A DNA stretch of 64,000 nt, taken from positions 1,488,001 to 1,552,000 of the forward strand of contig NC_015740.1 of the NCBI RefSeq assembly GCF_000219605.1. The letters run 5' to 3'. Shown one piece after another: positions 1 through 9,674 of this stretch (position 1 is the first letter of the stretch; each line of letters starts with the position of its first letter). This DNA is from Stutzerimonas stutzeri. GTDB taxonomy: Bacteria > Pseudomonadota > Gammaproteobacteria > Pseudomonadales > Pseudomonadaceae. The notes under the pieces are model-generated. The model was not told the origin of the DNA and did not search any database. It saw only the letters and a list, made by a program, of their open reading frames with translations. Position numbers and translations under genes: made by a program.

Positions 1-438
1 GATGGGCTGGAGCGGGACTGGCGCCGACGCGTGCTGATTCAGGGCAATCTGTCCAAGCACGAAACGCTGAACAAGCACAAGGCGCGCGTGGACGAGGGCG
101 AACCCAGTGTGCTGTTCGGCCTGGCCAGCTTCGCCGAAGGCGTCGACCTGCCTGGGGCCTATTGCGAACACGTGGTCATCGCCAAGATTCCGTTTGCCGT
201 GCCGGACGATCCGGTCGAGGCGGCATTGGCGGAGTGGATCGAGGCCCGCGGCGGCAATCCGTTCATGGAGATCGCTGTGCCGGACGCTTCGCTGCGGCTG
301 GTCCAGGCGTGCGGGCGTCTGTTGCGGACCGAACAGGACCGCGGGACCATCACCTTGCTCGACCGGCGAGTGGTGACGCAGCGCTACGGCAAGGCGATTC
401 TCAATGCCCTGCCGCCATTCAGGCGGCACATCGGCTGA
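1..438 (+). CDS. dinG: ATP-dependent DNA helicase DinG, C-terminal part (cut by window start)
   Basis: Only the last 145 or so residues are present; the reading frame is open from base 1 and stops at 436-438. The piece is the second RecA-like lobe of an XPD/DinG-type superfamily 2 helicase: LFGLASFAEGVDLPG is motif V-like and VQACGRLLRTEQDRG is the arginine-rich motif VI. DinG unwinds R-loops, D-loops and forked DNA with 5'-3' polarity and helps resolve transcription-replication conflicts. The Walker A and Fe-S regions lie outside the window. Its neighbours (esterase, OmpA-like lipoprotein, pdxH) follow the order I recall from Pseudomonas aeruginosa, which supports the call. Confidence 0.9.
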   Translation, partial: DGLERDWRRRVLIQGNLSKHETLNKHKARVDEGEPSVLFGLASFAEGVDLPGAYCEHVVIAKIPFAVPDDPVEAALAEWIEARGGNPFMEIAVPDASLRLVQACGRLLRTEQDRGTITLLDRRVVTQRYGKAILNALPPFRRHIG

Positions 439-549
439 TCGGGCAGGATCACGGGCTGCGATAGCTGTCCATCACGGCATTGGCTGCCGGTTCCCTTGCC
501 GGGCCGCGCTTGCAAGAATCACCCGCAATCAAACATGAGGGGTAGCGAC

Positions 550-1698
550 GTGCAGGTTCAGGGTTATTTCGATCTTCGCTTCGAAGCGGTTCGCGATGCG
601 TTTGCCGCATTGTTCGACGGCACCCAGCAACGCGGCGCCGCACTCTGTGTGCAGATCGGCGGCGAAACGGTGGTCGATCTGTGGGCTGGCGTCGCCGACA
701 ACCAGGGCGAGCAGGCCTGGCACAGCGACACGCTGGTCAACCTGTTTTCCTGCACCAAGACCTTTACCGCGGTGGCCGCGCTGCAGCTGGTCGAGGAGGG
801 CAAGCTGGAACTGGATGCCCCGGTCGCGCGGGTCTGGCCGGAATTCGCGGCCAATGGCAAGGAATCGATAACCTTGCGCCAGCTGCTTTGTCATCGCGCC
901 GGGCTGCCGGCCATTCGCCGGCCGCTGGCGCCCGAGGCACTCTACGACTGGACGTGCATGACCGACGCGCTGGCCGCCGAGGAGCCCTGGTGGGCACCGG
1001 GTACCGACCAGGGTTACGCCGCCATGACCTACGGCTGGCTGGTCGGGGAGCTGCTGCGTCGTGTCGATGGCTGCGGAGCGGGCGAGTCGATCGTTCGTCG
1101 CACCGCGGCGCCCCTGGGGCTGGACTTCCATGTTGGCCTGGACGACAGCCAGGCCGATCGCGTCGCTTACCTGACCAGGACCAAGAACGACTTCGGCGAC
1201 GCTTGCGCCCAGCGTCTGTTGAAGGCGCTGATGAGTGATCCTGCATCCATCAGCGCCCGCGCTTTCAACAATCCGCCATCCATCATGAGCAGCGGCAACA
1301 AGCCGGAATGGCGACGCATGGCGCAGCCGGCGGCCAACGGCCACGGCAACGCGCGCTCGCTGGCCGGCTTGTATACCGGTTTGCTTCAGGGCAGGCTGCT
1401 CGATGAGGCGGTCCTGCGTGAGATGACCCATGAGCACAGCGCTGGCGAGGACCGTACCCTGTTGGCCTCGACGCGCTTCGGCCTGGGTTGCTGGCTCGAT
1501 CAGCCTGACGTTGCCAATGCGACGTTCGCCATGGGGCCGCGCGCGTTCGGCCATCCAGGTGCGGGTGGCTGCATTGGCTTCGCCGATCCGGAGCGTGAAC
1601 TGGGGTTCGGCTTCGTCACCAATACTCTCGGGCCCTATGTGCTGATGGACCCGAGAGCGCAATCGCTGGCTCGCTGCGTAGCCGCCTGCCTGCATTGA
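550..1698 (+). CDS. Serine hydrolase of the beta-lactamase/EstB-type esterase family
   Basis: Predicted 382-residue cytoplasmic esterase of the class C beta-lactamase fold. The SxxK nucleophile motif is SCTK at about residues 67-70 and a tyrosine-containing motif, YAAMTYGW, lies about 100 residues later. HPGAGGCIGFAD near the C-terminus matches the HxG-like third motif of EstB enzymes. There is no signal peptide, which argues against a true secreted beta-lactamase. I chose GTG 550 because a GAGGGG ribosome site lies about 7 bases upstream; ATG 535 in the same frame would overlap that site. The physiological substrate cannot be read from the sequence. Confidence 0.85.
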   Translation: MQVQGYFDLRFEAVRDAFAALFDGTQQRGAALCVQIGGETVVDLWAGVADNQGEQAWHSDTLVNLFSCTKTFTAVAALQLVEEGKLELDAPVARVWPEFAANGKESITLRQLLCHRAGLPAIRRPLAPEALYDWTCMTDALAAEEPWWAPGTDQGYAAMTYGWLVGELLRRVDGCGAGESIVRRTAAPLGLDFHVGLDDSQADRVAYLTRTKNDFGDACAQRLLKALMSDPASISARAFNNPPSIMSSGNKPEWRRMAQPAANGHGNARSLAGLYTGLLQGRLLDEAVLREMTHEHSAGEDRTLLASTRFGLGCWLDQPDVANATFAMGPRAFGHPGAGGCIGFADPERELGFGFVTNTLGPYVLMDPRAQSLARCVAACLH

Positions 1699-1833
1699 AC
1701 CACTCGTCACTTCAAGGCGGCCGGACTTTTCAAAAGAAGGACTTGCGTCCACAATTTCGAATCAAACTCAATAGTGGCATCTCATCTTCGATGCCCGTCC
1801 AAGAAACGCATCTGGTGCACGGAAATTTTGCTC

Positions 1834-2463
1834 ATGAACCTGCTGAAGAGCGCCTCCCTGATTCTCTGCATGATCGTCATCGCCGGCTGTAGCTCGAAGG
1901 GCGAGAAGAAACCCAGTGAGGCAGCGGCTCCGGTTGCGCCGAAGGTGGATTACGCCTGGCTTGACGAATATGAACCGAAGCTGCGCGATGCGCTGGTGGA
2001 CAGCCGTTTCGAGGTCGAGCGCCGCGATAACGTGCTGGTGGTCACGGCACCAGTGGATTCCTCGTTCAATCCCGATCGTCCCGGCATGCTGTTGCCGGTG
2101 ACCCTTGGCCCGATCACCCGCGTTGCGAAGCTGGTCGAGAAGGATGAGAAGACGGCGGTCGTCATCCTCGGGCATGCCGACAGCACCGGTGCGGACGACG
2201 TCAATCGCACCATCAGCCGTGAGCGCGCCAGCGCGGTCGCGGCGATCTTCCGCCTCAGTGGCTTCAAGCACGACCGCCTGCGTATTCGTGGGCTGGGCTC
2301 CGACATGCCGCGCGCGGCCAATGACAGCAAGGAAGGCCGGGCGATGAATCGTCGGGTGGAGATGGTGCTGGCGCCGCAGACCACGATGCTGGCACTTATC
2401 GCCAAGTACGAGCGGCCGGCAGAGCCTGCGACCCAGGTAGCCCAGGCCGAGGTCGCCAAGTAG
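1834..2463 (+). CDS. OmpA-family outer-membrane lipoprotein
   Basis: A 209-residue lipoprotein. The first 19 residues form a lipoprotein signal peptide ending in the lipobox IAGC, so Cys19 is the predicted lipidated residue. The C-terminal half is an OmpA-type peptidoglycan-binding domain: VVILGHADSTGADDVNRTIS and RASAVAAIF carry the usual GHAD..G....N..LS..RA pattern, followed by GLGSDMPRAAN and NRRVEM. It probably tethers the outer membrane to the cell wall. The start was set at the ATG giving the signal peptide; the frame is open further upstream without a plausible N-terminus. A palindromic terminator follows directly. Confidence 0.88.
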   Translation: MNLLKSASLILCMIVIAGCSSKGEKKPSEAAAPVAPKVDYAWLDEYEPKLRDALVDSRFEVERRDNVLVVTAPVDSSFNPDRPGMLLPVTLGPITRVAKLVEKDEKTAVVILGHADSTGADDVNRTISRERASAVAAIFRLSGFKHDRLRIRGLGSDMPRAANDSKEGRAMNRRVEMVLAPQTTMLALIAKYERPAEPATQVAQAEVAK

Positions 2464-2485
2464 GGGCTGGATCGAGTTCGACTGC

Positions 2486-2512
2486 AACAGGCCCGCATGC
2501 GGGCCTGTTTTC
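2486..2512 (+). terminator. Rho-independent terminator after the OmpA-like lipoprotein gene
   Basis: A perfect 24-base palindrome centred on the GCATGC core (11-base arms, AACAGGCCCGC and its complement) is followed by TTTTC. It begins 23 bases after the lipoprotein stop codon. Confidence 0.8.
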
Positions 2513-2654
2513 GTTGTGGCTGGTTGCCTTGAATCAAGGCGTGACGGGCAAACGCGGATAAGCTTTTTCGGCAGGCCGGCTCGGTTCATGGTCGTCGCCC
2601 GATCCTGCGCCCTGATACGCTGAAAGCCTGCCTATTCGATGAAGGAGCCACGCG

Positions 2655-3302
2655 ATGATCCAGACCCTGGCCGATATGCGCCGCGATTACACCCGTGACG
2701 GACTCAGCGAGGCCAACGCGCCCGACGACCCTTTCGGTCTGTTCCGTCAGTGGTTCACCGAGGCAACTCAGACCGAGCAGGCGCCCGTCGAACCCAATGC
2801 CATGTCTCTGGCAACCGTCGACGTCGACGGTCGGCCCCATTGCCGCATCCTGCTGCTCAAGGCGCTGGATCACCGCGGTTTTACGTTCTTCACCAACTAC
2901 GACAGCGCCAAGGGGCAGCAGCTGGGCGCGTCCCCCTATGCCGCCATGACGTTCTTCTGGCCGACGCTGGAACGACAGGTCCGTATCGAGGGGCGCGTCG
3001 AGAAGGTGACGGCAGAGGAATCGGATGCCTATTTCCAGGTGCGCCCGCTAGGCAGTCGGCTCGGAGCTTGGGCATCACCGCAGAGTCAGGTGATTCGCGA
3101 TCGCGCTGAGCTGGAGCGGCTGCTGGCCGAGACCGAGCAGCGCTTCCTCGATAAGGCGCCCCATTGTCCTCCGCACTGGGGCGGCTACCGGCTGCTGCCG
3201 GAGCGCATCGAGTTCTGGCAGGGGCGGCCGAGCCGCCTGCACGACCGACTCGACTATCGCCTGGTCGCCAATGGCTGGCAGCGCGAGCGCCTGGCCCCCT
3301 GA
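2655..3302 (+). CDS. pdxH: Pyridoxamine 5'-phosphate oxidase
   Basis: Full-length 215-residue PdxH. This FMN enzyme oxidises pyridoxamine/pyridoxine 5'-phosphate to pyridoxal 5'-phosphate, the last step of vitamin B6 synthesis and salvage. Family hallmarks are visible: [19 protein letters not shown] at the N-terminus, [19 protein letters not shown] (FMN/PLP-binding strand), [11 protein letters not shown], and the C-terminal signature [13 protein letters not shown]. The start lies behind a GAAGGAG ribosome site. The gene stands alone between a terminator and a convergent small gene. Confidence 0.97.
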   Translation: MIQTLADMRRDYTRDGLSEANAPDDPFGLFRQWFTEATQTEQAPVEPNAMSLATVDVDGRPHCRILLLKALDHRGFTFFTNYDSAKGQQLGASPYAAMTFFWPTLERQVRIEGRVEKVTAEESDAYFQVRPLGSRLGAWASPQSQVIRDRAELERLLAETEQRFLDKAPHCPPHWGGYRLLPERIEFWQGRPSRLHDRLDYRLVANGWQRERLAP

Positions 3303-3477
3303 TTCGGTCGCTGCATTCGAGCCGCTCACTCCCAGCGGCTAGCGGCACGACGGTGAGTGGGTTAGTAATTTGCCGTAACCATCCGGCAAACCGGCGGGCT
3401 CGGAAAATCACCTTTTATTTGGTGCGATATGGCAGGCTGGCCGGGCTCGGCGGATGGTACCCGCCGTGTGGCCGCGC

Positions 3478-3714
3478 TCAGGCGTCGGGGTAGCGTTGGG
3501 CCTGTTGCTCGAGCCAACCTTGCAGGTCGCGCCGCTTGACCTTCTGGTTTTTCGCGTCGGTCAGACGTTGCAGCATCCAGGCGCGCCGGTCGGGGTCGCT
3601 TCCGGCAATCGACAATGCCAGGTCGCGATCGGCCCAGCGGCGGAAGCGAATGATCAGCCAGGCGTGAAAAGCCAGGCCAGCCACAGTAGTGATGGCTATG
3701 ATGAAGTAATCCAT
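3478..3714 (-). CDS. Small single-pass membrane protein of unknown function
   Basis: A 78-residue protein. Residues 2-24 form one hydrophobic segment (DYFIIAITTVAGLAFHAWLI) followed by positively charged RFRRWADR, predicting a single transmembrane helix with the basic tail in the cytoplasm. The soluble half is rich in Arg/Lys/Gln and mostly helical (RRAWMLQRLTDAKNQKVKRR). No catalytic motif is visible. I recall conserved hypothetical genes of this kind beside pdxH in other pseudomonads, which supports it being real. It is convergent with pdxH, and 175 bases between the two hold no recognisable gene. Confidence 0.7.
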   Translation of the reverse strand: MDYFIIAITTVAGLAFHAWLIIRFRRWADRDLALSIAGSDPDRRAWMLQRLTDAKNQKVKRRDLQGWLEQQAQRYPDA

Positions 3715-3879
3715 GGTTCATCTCGTTGAAGGAACCTGATACGCCAGGTTCGACTCGCATAGGTATGCTTGGAAGATGGCGAATGCTGAGTCAGGGCGGT
3801 GAAGTTGCCAAGTGCCGTTTCGTCGCTGCCACCTAAGCCATTCCCCGGGAACGAAACAGCAGTCTGCAGGAGACTTTCA

Positions 3880-4341
3880 ATGCGTAAATCCATCGTTGTC
3901 GCGTCCTTTACCGCCTTGGCGCTGACTCTGGGCGGCTGCGCCTCGAGCCTTACCGGCGATACCTATTCCCGGGACGAGGCGCGTGCTGTTCAGACCGTAC
4001 GCTACGGCACAATCGAATCGCTGCGGCCCGTGAAGATCGAGGGAACCAAGACGCCGATCGGTTCAGGCGCAGGCGCCGTGGTCGGCGGCGTGGCCGGCAG
4101 TGGTGTCGGCGGTGGGCGCGGCAGTGCGGTCGCCGCGGTAATCGGTGCGGTCGCTGGCGGTATGCTCGGCGCTGCGGCTGAGGAGGGAATCACCCGCACC
4201 CAGGGGGTGGAGATTACGGTGCGCGAAGATGACGGCAACATGCGCGCCTATGTTCAGGCCGTTGAGCCGAATCAGGTATTCCGCGTCGGTCAGCGGGTGC
4301 GCATCCTCACTGTCAGTGGCACCAGCCGCGTGGCCCCTTGA
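3880..4341 (+). CDS. Glycine-zipper (SlyB/PcpY-like) outer-membrane lipoprotein
   Basis: A 153-residue lipoprotein. MRKSIVVASFTALALTLGGC is a lipoprotein signal peptide with lipobox LGGC at about residues 17-20. The middle (about residues 65-110) is a glycine-zipper double transmembrane-like region (GAGAVVGGVAGSGVGGG, IGAVAGGMLGAAAEEG). It is followed by a small beta-rich domain ending FRVGQRVRILTVSGTSRVAP. This architecture is the SlyB/Rickettsia 17-kDa family; SlyB itself stabilises outer-membrane proteins under stress. The start follows a CAGGAGA ribosome site. Confidence 0.85.
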   Translation: MRKSIVVASFTALALTLGGCASSLTGDTYSRDEARAVQTVRYGTIESLRPVKIEGTKTPIGSGAGAVVGGVAGSGVGGGRGSAVAAVIGAVAGGMLGAAAEEGITRTQGVEITVREDDGNMRAYVQAVEPNQVFRVGQRVRILTVSGTSRVAP

Positions 4342-4463
4342 GCGCGCCGAACATCGCCCACAGCTGAAGCCGGGGGCTGTCTTCCGTTCCGATAAACGGG
4401 ACGGAGGCGGCGCCTTTTGTTTTTCGAAATACATGAGTCCATGACGTCGGCATCATCCGTATG

Positions 4464-4551
4464 GATAATCGGGCACACATTTGTGTGCCGTTTCAGGCAG
4501 TTGCCGTGCCTGCAAGGATAAGAATGCCATCCGGACTGATGGCTTAAGGGG
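4464..4551 (+). promoter_or_regulatory. Palindrome-rich leader of the mnh antiporter operon
   Basis: Several inverted repeats crowd the 100 bases before mnhA. A perfect 8-2-8 repeat, GGCACACA-TT-TGTGTGCC, lies at 4472-4489. CAGGCA and TGCCTG are spaced by 7 at 4494-4512. GCCATC-CGGACT-GATGGC at 4526-4543 places a GGA in the loop just before the AAGGGG ribosome site at 4546-4551. The first is probably a protein operator because its spacer is too short for a good RNA loop. The last could be an RNA hairpin controlling translation. Function is inference. Confidence 0.45.
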
Positions 4552-4559
4552 TCTCGTTC

Positions 4560-7352
4560 ATGGCGCTTGCGCTGATTATCGCTTTGCCATTTCTGGGCAT
4601 CTTCCTGCCCCTGCTTCTGGAGCGTTTCGGTCGTTCCGCCTGTGCCTTCGGTGCAGGTCTGGCGCCACTGGCAGCACTGGTTCTGTTGCTGACCAAACGC
4701 GCTGACGTGTTTTCCGGCCAAACCGAGATCATCCATTACACCTGGTTGCCGCAGCTGGGCCTGAACCTCAGCCTGCGGCTGGACGGGCTGGGCTTTCTGT
4801 TCGCCCTGCTGATTCTCGGCATCGGGTTGCTGGTAATCCTCTACGCGCGCTATTACCTGTCGAAGAAAGATCCCATGGGGCGCTTCTATGGGTTTTTCCT
4901 GCTCTTCATGGGCGCGATGCTCGGCGTGGTACTGTCCGAAAACCTGCTGCTGATGCTGATGTTCTGGGAGCTGACGAGCCTGTCGTCATTCCTCCTGATC
5001 GGCTACTGGAACCATCGGGCCGATGCTCGTCAGGGCGCGCGCATGGCACTGGCGGTGACTGGTGGCGGAGGGCTGGCGCTACTCGCCGGCATCCTGCTGA
5101 TCGGCTACATCGTCGGAAGCTTCGAACTGTCGACCGTGCTGGCATCGGGCGATCTGATCCGTGCCAATGCGCTGTACCCGCTGACGCTGATCCTGATACT
5201 GCTGGGCGTGTTCACCAAGTCCGCTCAGTTTCCGTTCCATTTCTGGTTGCCTCAGGCCATGGCTGCGCCGACGCCGGTATCGGCGTTCCTGCATTCGGCG
5301 ACCATGGTCAAGGCCGGGGTCTTCCTCCTTGCCCGTCTGTATCCGGCCCTGGCCGAATCGGAGTGGTGGTTCTACCTGGTCAGCATGACGGGCCTGGCCA
5401 CGCTGTTGCTGGGTGCCGTCATGGCGCTGTTCCAGCACGATCTCAAGGGACTGCTGGCCTATTCGACCATCAGCCACCTGGGGCTGATCACCCTGTTGTT
5501 CGGCCTGAACTCGCGTCTGGCCGCCGTCGCAGCGATCTTCCACATCATCAACCACGCGACCTTCAAGGCATCGCTGTTCATGGCCGCCGGCATCATCGAT
5601 CACGAGACCGGCACCCGGGACATGCGGCGTATCAATGGCATGTGGAAGTACATGCCGCATACGGCTGCGCTGGCCATGGTCGCGTCCCTGGCCATGGCCG
5701 GTGTGCCGCTGCTCAACGGCTTCCTCAGCAAGGAAATGTTCTTCGCCGAGACCCTCGATCAGCACCTGCTGGGCAGCTTCTACTGGACGATTCCCGCTGC
5801 GGCCACGCTGGCTGGTGCGTTCTCGGTCGCCTATTCGCTGCGTTTCGTGCATGACGTGTTCTTCAACGGCGAGCCGGTCGACCTGCCGAAGTATCCGCCG
5901 CACGAGCCGGCGCGCTACATGAAGATCCCGGTGGAGATCCTGGTGCTGCTCTGCCTGCTGGTCGGCATGCTGCCCGCATTCACCGTTGGTCCGCTGCTCG
6001 CCGCCGCGGTGTCCGGGACGCTGAACGGCAACGTACCCGAGTACAGCCTGTCGATCTGGCACGGCTTCAATCTGCCACTGGCCATGAGCTTCGCGGCACT
6101 GATCGGCGGCATCCTGATCTATTCCCTGCGCAAGTGGGCGTTCCGCTGGTATGAGGGCCTGCCGACGGTCGATTCGCTGGAAGTGTTCGAGCAGGTGATG
6201 GCTGGGCTGACGCTGGGCGCACGTCATCTAACCTGCCTGCTGGATAATGGTTCGCTGCAGCGCTATGTCGCGCTCATGCTCATCAGCACCCTGGTGCTGG
6301 TGGTGTATGCGCTGACGCCGCTGCAAACGCTGCATGGTCCGGTGGCCCTGACGCCGCTCGACGCGATCACGGTGCTGGGCATGGTGATTCTCGCGCTCAC
6401 GTCGCTGCTCACCGTGCTGTTCCACCGTCAGCGGTTGGTGGCGTTGATGGTGCTCAGCGTGGTCGGGCTCATGGTCGCCCTGGGCTTTGCCCGCTACTCG
6501 GCGCCGGACCTCGCGTTGACGCAGCTGTCAGTGGAAGTGGTGACCATCATCCTGCTGATTCTCGCGCTGTTCTTCATGCCCGATCGTACGCCGGCTGAAT
6601 CCAGCAGCCTGCGGGCGTTCCGTGATTTCGTCCTGGCCGCCGGCTGCGGCACCATGGTGGCGCTGCTCGCCTATACGGTGCTGACGCGCCCCTACGACAG
6701 CATCGCTTCCTACTTCCTCGAGAACAGCGTCTCCGGCGGGGGCGGTACGAACGTGGTCAACGTGATCCTGGTCGACTTCCGCGGCTTCGATACCTTGGGT
6801 GAGATCGCCGTGCTGGCCATTGCCGGGGTCGGCATCTACAGCCTGCTCAGCGGCCTGCGCCTGCCACATCCGATCCGGGACGCCGGCGGGCGGTTGTGGT
6901 CACTGGACAAGCATCCGATGGTGCTGGACGCACTGGCGCGCGCGTTGCTACCGATGGCGCTGCTGATTTCCGCATTCATCTTCCTGCGCGGACACAACCT
7001 GCCGGGCGGCGGTTTCATCGCCGGCCTGATTACCGCCGTCGCGCTGATCCTGCAGTACATCGCCCATGGTGTGAGCTGGGCCCAGGCGCGGCAGCCGCTC
7101 AGCTACCACTCGCTGTGCGGCGCCGGCCTGCTCATTGCCGGAGCAACCGGCCTGGGCAGCCTGCTGCTGGGCTACCCGTTCCTGACATCCGCGTTCGATC
7201 ATTTCCATCTGCCGCTCATTGGCGAATTCGAGTTGGCCACTGCAATGCTGTTCGATCTGGGGGTTTATCTGGTGGTTGTGGGCGCGACGTTGCTGATTCT
7301 TTCCAATATCGGCCAAGTCAGGCAGGACGATTCCAACAGGGAGGTGGTGTGA
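4560..7352 (+). CDS. mnhA: Na+/H+ antiporter subunit A with fused subunit B domain (Mrp/Mnh/Sha)
   Basis: A 930-residue polytopic inner-membrane protein and the largest subunit of a Mrp-type multisubunit cation/proton antiporter. Residues about 130-420 are the proton-translocating NuoL/M/N-like domain: [19 protein letters not shown] holds the key Glu, and [20 protein letters not shown] and [13 protein letters not shown] hold the conserved Lys/His regions. Around 640-700 is the MrpA C-terminal domain ([20 protein letters not shown]), and from about 790 a MnhB-like domain ([19 protein letters not shown]). No separate mnhB exists, so A and B are fused, as usual in the group 2 operons of proteobacteria. 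Its TGA overlaps the ATG of mnhC. Confidence 0.95.
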   Translation: MALALIIALPFLGIFLPLLLERFGRSACAFGAGLAPLAALVLLLTKRADVFSGQTEIIHYTWLPQLGLNLSLRLDGLGFLFALLILGIGLLVILYARYYLSKKDPMGRFYGFFLLFMGAMLGVVLSENLLLMLMFWELTSLSSFLLIGYWNHRADARQGARMALAVTGGGGLALLAGILLIGYIVGSFELSTVLASGDLIRANALYPLTLILILLGVFTKSAQFPFHFWLPQAMAAPTPVSAFLHSATMVKAGVFLLARLYPALAESEWWFYLVSMTGLATLLLGAVMALFQHDLKGLLAYSTISHLGLITLLFGLNSRLAAVAAIFHIINHATFKASLFMAAGIIDHETGTRDMRRINGMWKYMPHTAALAMVASLAMAGVPLLNGFLSKEMFFAETLDQHLLGSFYWTIPAAATLAGAFSVAYSLRFVHDVFFNGEPVDLPKYPPHEPARYMKIPVEILVLLCLLVGMLPAFTVGPLLAAAVSGTLNGNVPEYSLSIWHGFNLPLAMSFAALIGGILIYSLRKWAFRWYEGLPTVDSLEVFEQVMAGLTLGARHLTCLLDNGSLQRYVALMLISTLVLVVYALTPLQTLHGPVALTPLDAITVLGMVILALTSLLTVLFHRQRLVALMVLSVVGLMVALGFARYSAPDLALTQLSVEVVTIILLILALFFMPDRTPAESSSLRAFRDFVLAAGCGTMVALLAYTVLTRPYDSIASYFLENSVSGGGGTNVVNVILVDFRGFDTLGEIAVLAIAGVGIYSLLSGLRLPHPIRDAGGRLWSLDKHPMVLDALARALLPMALLISAFIFLRGHNLPGGGFIAGLITAVALILQYIAHGVSWAQARQPLSYHSLCGAGLLIAGATGLGSLLLGYPFLTSAFDHFHLPLIGEFELATAMLFDLGVYLVVVGATLLILSNIGQVRQDDSNREVV

Positions 7353-7681
7353 TGGAAGCGGTATTCGCGATCACGCTCGGAATCATGACGGCAAGTGGTG
7401 TCTACCTGCTCCTGCGCGCCCGGATATTTCCAGTGGTCATGGGGCTGACGCTGATTTCCTACGCCGTCAACCTGTTCATCTTTTCCATGGGGCGCCTGGC
7501 TACCGGGGTTCCGGCCGTCATCGGCAAAAGTGCCGAGTACGGTGATCCGCTGCCTCAGGCATTGGTCCTCACGGCCATCGTCATCGGCTTCGCCATGACG
7601 GCATTCGTCGTGGTGCTGTCGCTGCGCAGCATCGGCGAAGTACGTACCGACCATGTCGATGGGCAGGAGCCCCGCAAATGA
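7352..7681 (+). CDS. mnhC: Na+/H+ antiporter subunit C
   Basis: 109 residues with three hydrophobic helices, homologous to the NuoK subunit of complex I. VMGLTLISYAVNLFIFSMG is the family's central helix, and DPLPQALVLTAIVIGFAMTA carries the typical PLPQALVLTAIVI signature. The start ATG overlaps the mnhA stop (TGATG) and its own end overlaps mnhD by four bases, so translational coupling in a single operon is likely. Confidence 0.95.
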   Translation: MEAVFAITLGIMTASGVYLLLRARIFPVVMGLTLISYAVNLFIFSMGRLATGVPAVIGKSAEYGDPLPQALVLTAIVIGFAMTAFVVVLSLRSIGEVRTDHVDGQEPRK

Positions 7682-9177
7682 ATCATGCGCTGATCCTCCC
7701 GCTGCTGGTGCCGCTGTTCGTTGGCGCGCTGTTGCTGCTGTGCCACCGCATGGGCAAGCCGGCCAAGCGAATTCTCTCCTTGGCGGCGACATGGGCGCTG
7801 GTACCCATCGCGATCTGGCTGCTGCTGCTGGCCGACGACGGACAGCTGCGCGTCTATGCGCTGGGCAACTGGCAGCCGCCGTTCGGCATCATCCTGATGC
7901 TCGACCGGCTGAACGCGCTGATGCTGCTGGTCACCGCGGTGCTGGCCGGTTTCGCGGTGTTGTACGCCAGCCGCGGCGACGACGAGCGCGGGCCGAACTT
8001 CCATGCGCTGTTCCAGTTCCAGCTGCTCGGCATCAACGGCGCCTTCCTCACCGGCGACCTGTTCAATCTCTTCGTGTTCTTCGAGATCCTGCTGATCTCC
8101 TCCTATGCGCTGCTACTGCACGGCCATGGGCCGCAGCGGGTGCGCTCCGGGATGCACTACGTGGTGCTGAACCTGCTGGGGTCGGCGCTGTTCCTGATCG
8201 GCGTGAGCATGCTCTACGGCCTGCTCGGCACCCTGAACATGGCCGATCTGGCCCTGCGAGTGAGCCTCGCCGATCCCGCCGAGGCACCATTGCTGGCGGC
8301 CGCCGGCTATATCCTGCTGGTGGTCTTCGCCCTCAAGGGAGCGGTGCTGCCGCTGTATTTCTGGCTGCCGCGGGCCTATGCATCGGCTACGGCCCCGGTC
8401 GCTGCCTTGTTCGCAATCATGACCAAGGTCGGCCTGTACGCCATCGTCCGGGTGTTCACGCTGGTGTTCGGCAGCGAGGCGGGAACACTGAGCAACATGG
8501 TCGAGGACTGGCTCTGGCCCCTGGCCCTGCTCACCCTGGGTGTGGCCGTGGTCGGGGCACTGGCCGCGCGCAACCTGCAGGTGATGCTGGCCTACCTGGT
8601 GGTGGCTTCGGTCGGCACCTTGCTGGCCGGCATCGCGCTGGGCAACGCACAGGGGCTGGCGGCAGCCCTGTATTACCTGATCCACAGCACGCTGATCGCC
8701 GGCGCGCTGTTCCTGCTGGCCGATCTCATCGCCCGCCAGCGCGGCGAGTACGGCACCGACCTGGTCACCGCGCCGGCCCTGCGCCAGCCGCTGCTGCTGG
8801 GGGCGATGTTCTTCGTCGGCGCGATCTCGGTGGCCGGTCTGCCGCCTTTCTCGGGCTTCCTCGGCAAGCTGATGCTGCTGCGCGCCGTCGCCCCGGGGCC
8901 GGAAGCGGTGGCGCTCTGGGCCGTGGTGCTGGTCGGCGGGCTGGGCATGCTGATCGCCCTGAGCCGCTCCGGCAGCCTGGTGTTCTGGCGTCCCAGCGAA
9001 GCGGCCAGCGGCCTGACTGCCGATCCGGTCCGGGTGCTGGCCACCCTCGGGCTGCTGCTCGGCAGCCTGGTGCTGGTGGTTGCGGCGCAACCGCTGCAGG
9101 GCTATGTGCAGGCCACCGCCGCGCAACTGCTCGATCTGGCGCCCTATCTGGACATCATCCGCGGAGGTGAGGCATGA
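7678..9177 (+). CDS. mnhD: Na+/H+ antiporter subunit D
   Basis: 499 residues with about 14 predicted transmembrane helices, a NuoM/N-like proton-channel subunit. Diagnostic stretches are LFNLFVFFEILLISSYALLL (conserved Glu in the helix), VFALKGAVLPLYFWLPRAYA (conserved Lys) and VAGLPPFSGFLGKLMLL. ATGA overlap with mnhC upstream and with mnhE downstream. Together with subunit A it forms the ion-conducting core of the complex. Confidence 0.95.
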   Translation: MNHALILPLLVPLFVGALLLLCHRMGKPAKRILSLAATWALVPIAIWLLLLADDGQLRVYALGNWQPPFGIILMLDRLNALMLLVTAVLAGFAVLYASRGDDERGPNFHALFQFQLLGINGAFLTGDLFNLFVFFEILLISSYALLLHGHGPQRVRSGMHYVVLNLLGSALFLIGVSMLYGLLGTLNMADLALRVSLADPAEAPLLAAAGYILLVVFALKGAVLPLYFWLPRAYASATAPVAALFAIMTKVGLYAIVRVFTLVFGSEAGTLSNMVEDWLWPLALLTLGVAVVGALAARNLQVMLAYLVVASVGTLLAGIALGNAQGLAAALYYLIHSTLIAGALFLLADLIARQRGEYGTDLVTAPALRQPLLLGAMFFVGAISVAGLPPFSGFLGKLMLLRAVAPGPEAVALWAVVLVGGLGMLIALSRSGSLVFWRPSEAASGLTADPVRVLATLGLLLGSLVLVVAAQPLQGYVQATAAQLLDLAPYLDIIRGGEA

Positions 9178-9674
9178 AGGCCCGCTGGTTACCCAATCCC
9201 GCCTTGACGCTGCTGCTCACGCTGATCTGGTTGCTGCTGAACAATACGCTGAGCTTCGCCCATCTGCTGCTGGGGCTGTTCCTCGGCTGGGCCATCCCGC
9301 TGCTGGTGCGGGGCTTCCTGATCGAGGTGCCGCGGGTACGCAAGCCGTTCAAGCTGTGCCTGTTCATGCTCAAGGTGTTCTACGACATCGTGGTCGCCAA
9401 CGTGCACGTGGCCAAGCTGGTGCTCGGGCCGAAAAGCCGCCTGAAACCGGCGTTCATCGTGGTTCCGATGGCGATCGAGAACGAGTTCGTCCTCGCCACG
9501 CTGACCAGCATCGTTTCGCTGACCCCCGGGACCGTGTCCGCCGGGCTCAGCGCGGACCACAAGCTGCTGATCCTGCATGCGCTGGATGCGCCGGATGCCG
9601 ACGAGGTCGCGGCCGATGTGAAGCGCAACTACGAAGCGCCGCTACTGGAGATTTTCGAATGCTCGCGTACGTGA
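9174..9674 (+). CDS. mnhE: Na+/H+ antiporter subunit E
   Basis: 166 residues. Two or three N-terminal hydrophobic helices (LTLLLTLIWLLLNNTLSFAH, LLLGLFLGWAIPLLVRGFL) are followed by a cytoplasmic domain with the MnhE signature EFVLATLTSIVSLTPGTVSA and LLILHALDA. It starts inside the end of mnhD by ATGA overlap and its last 16 bases overlap mnhF, so the order and coupling of the operon are intact. MnhE has no complex I counterpart. Confidence 0.93.
   Translation: MKARWLPNPALTLLLTLIWLLLNNTLSFAHLLLGLFLGWAIPLLVRGFLIEVPRVRKPFKLCLFMLKVFYDIVVANVHVAKLVLGPKSRLKPAFIVVPMAIENEFVLATLTSIVSLTPGTVSAGLSADHKLLILHALDAPDADEVAADVKRNYEAPLLEIFECSRT

Noticed and set aside
529..1752. A 407-codon minus-strand frame opposite the esterase gene.
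   Set aside because: It is the antisense image of the esterase, has an amino-acid mix without recognisable domain and lacks a ribosome site.
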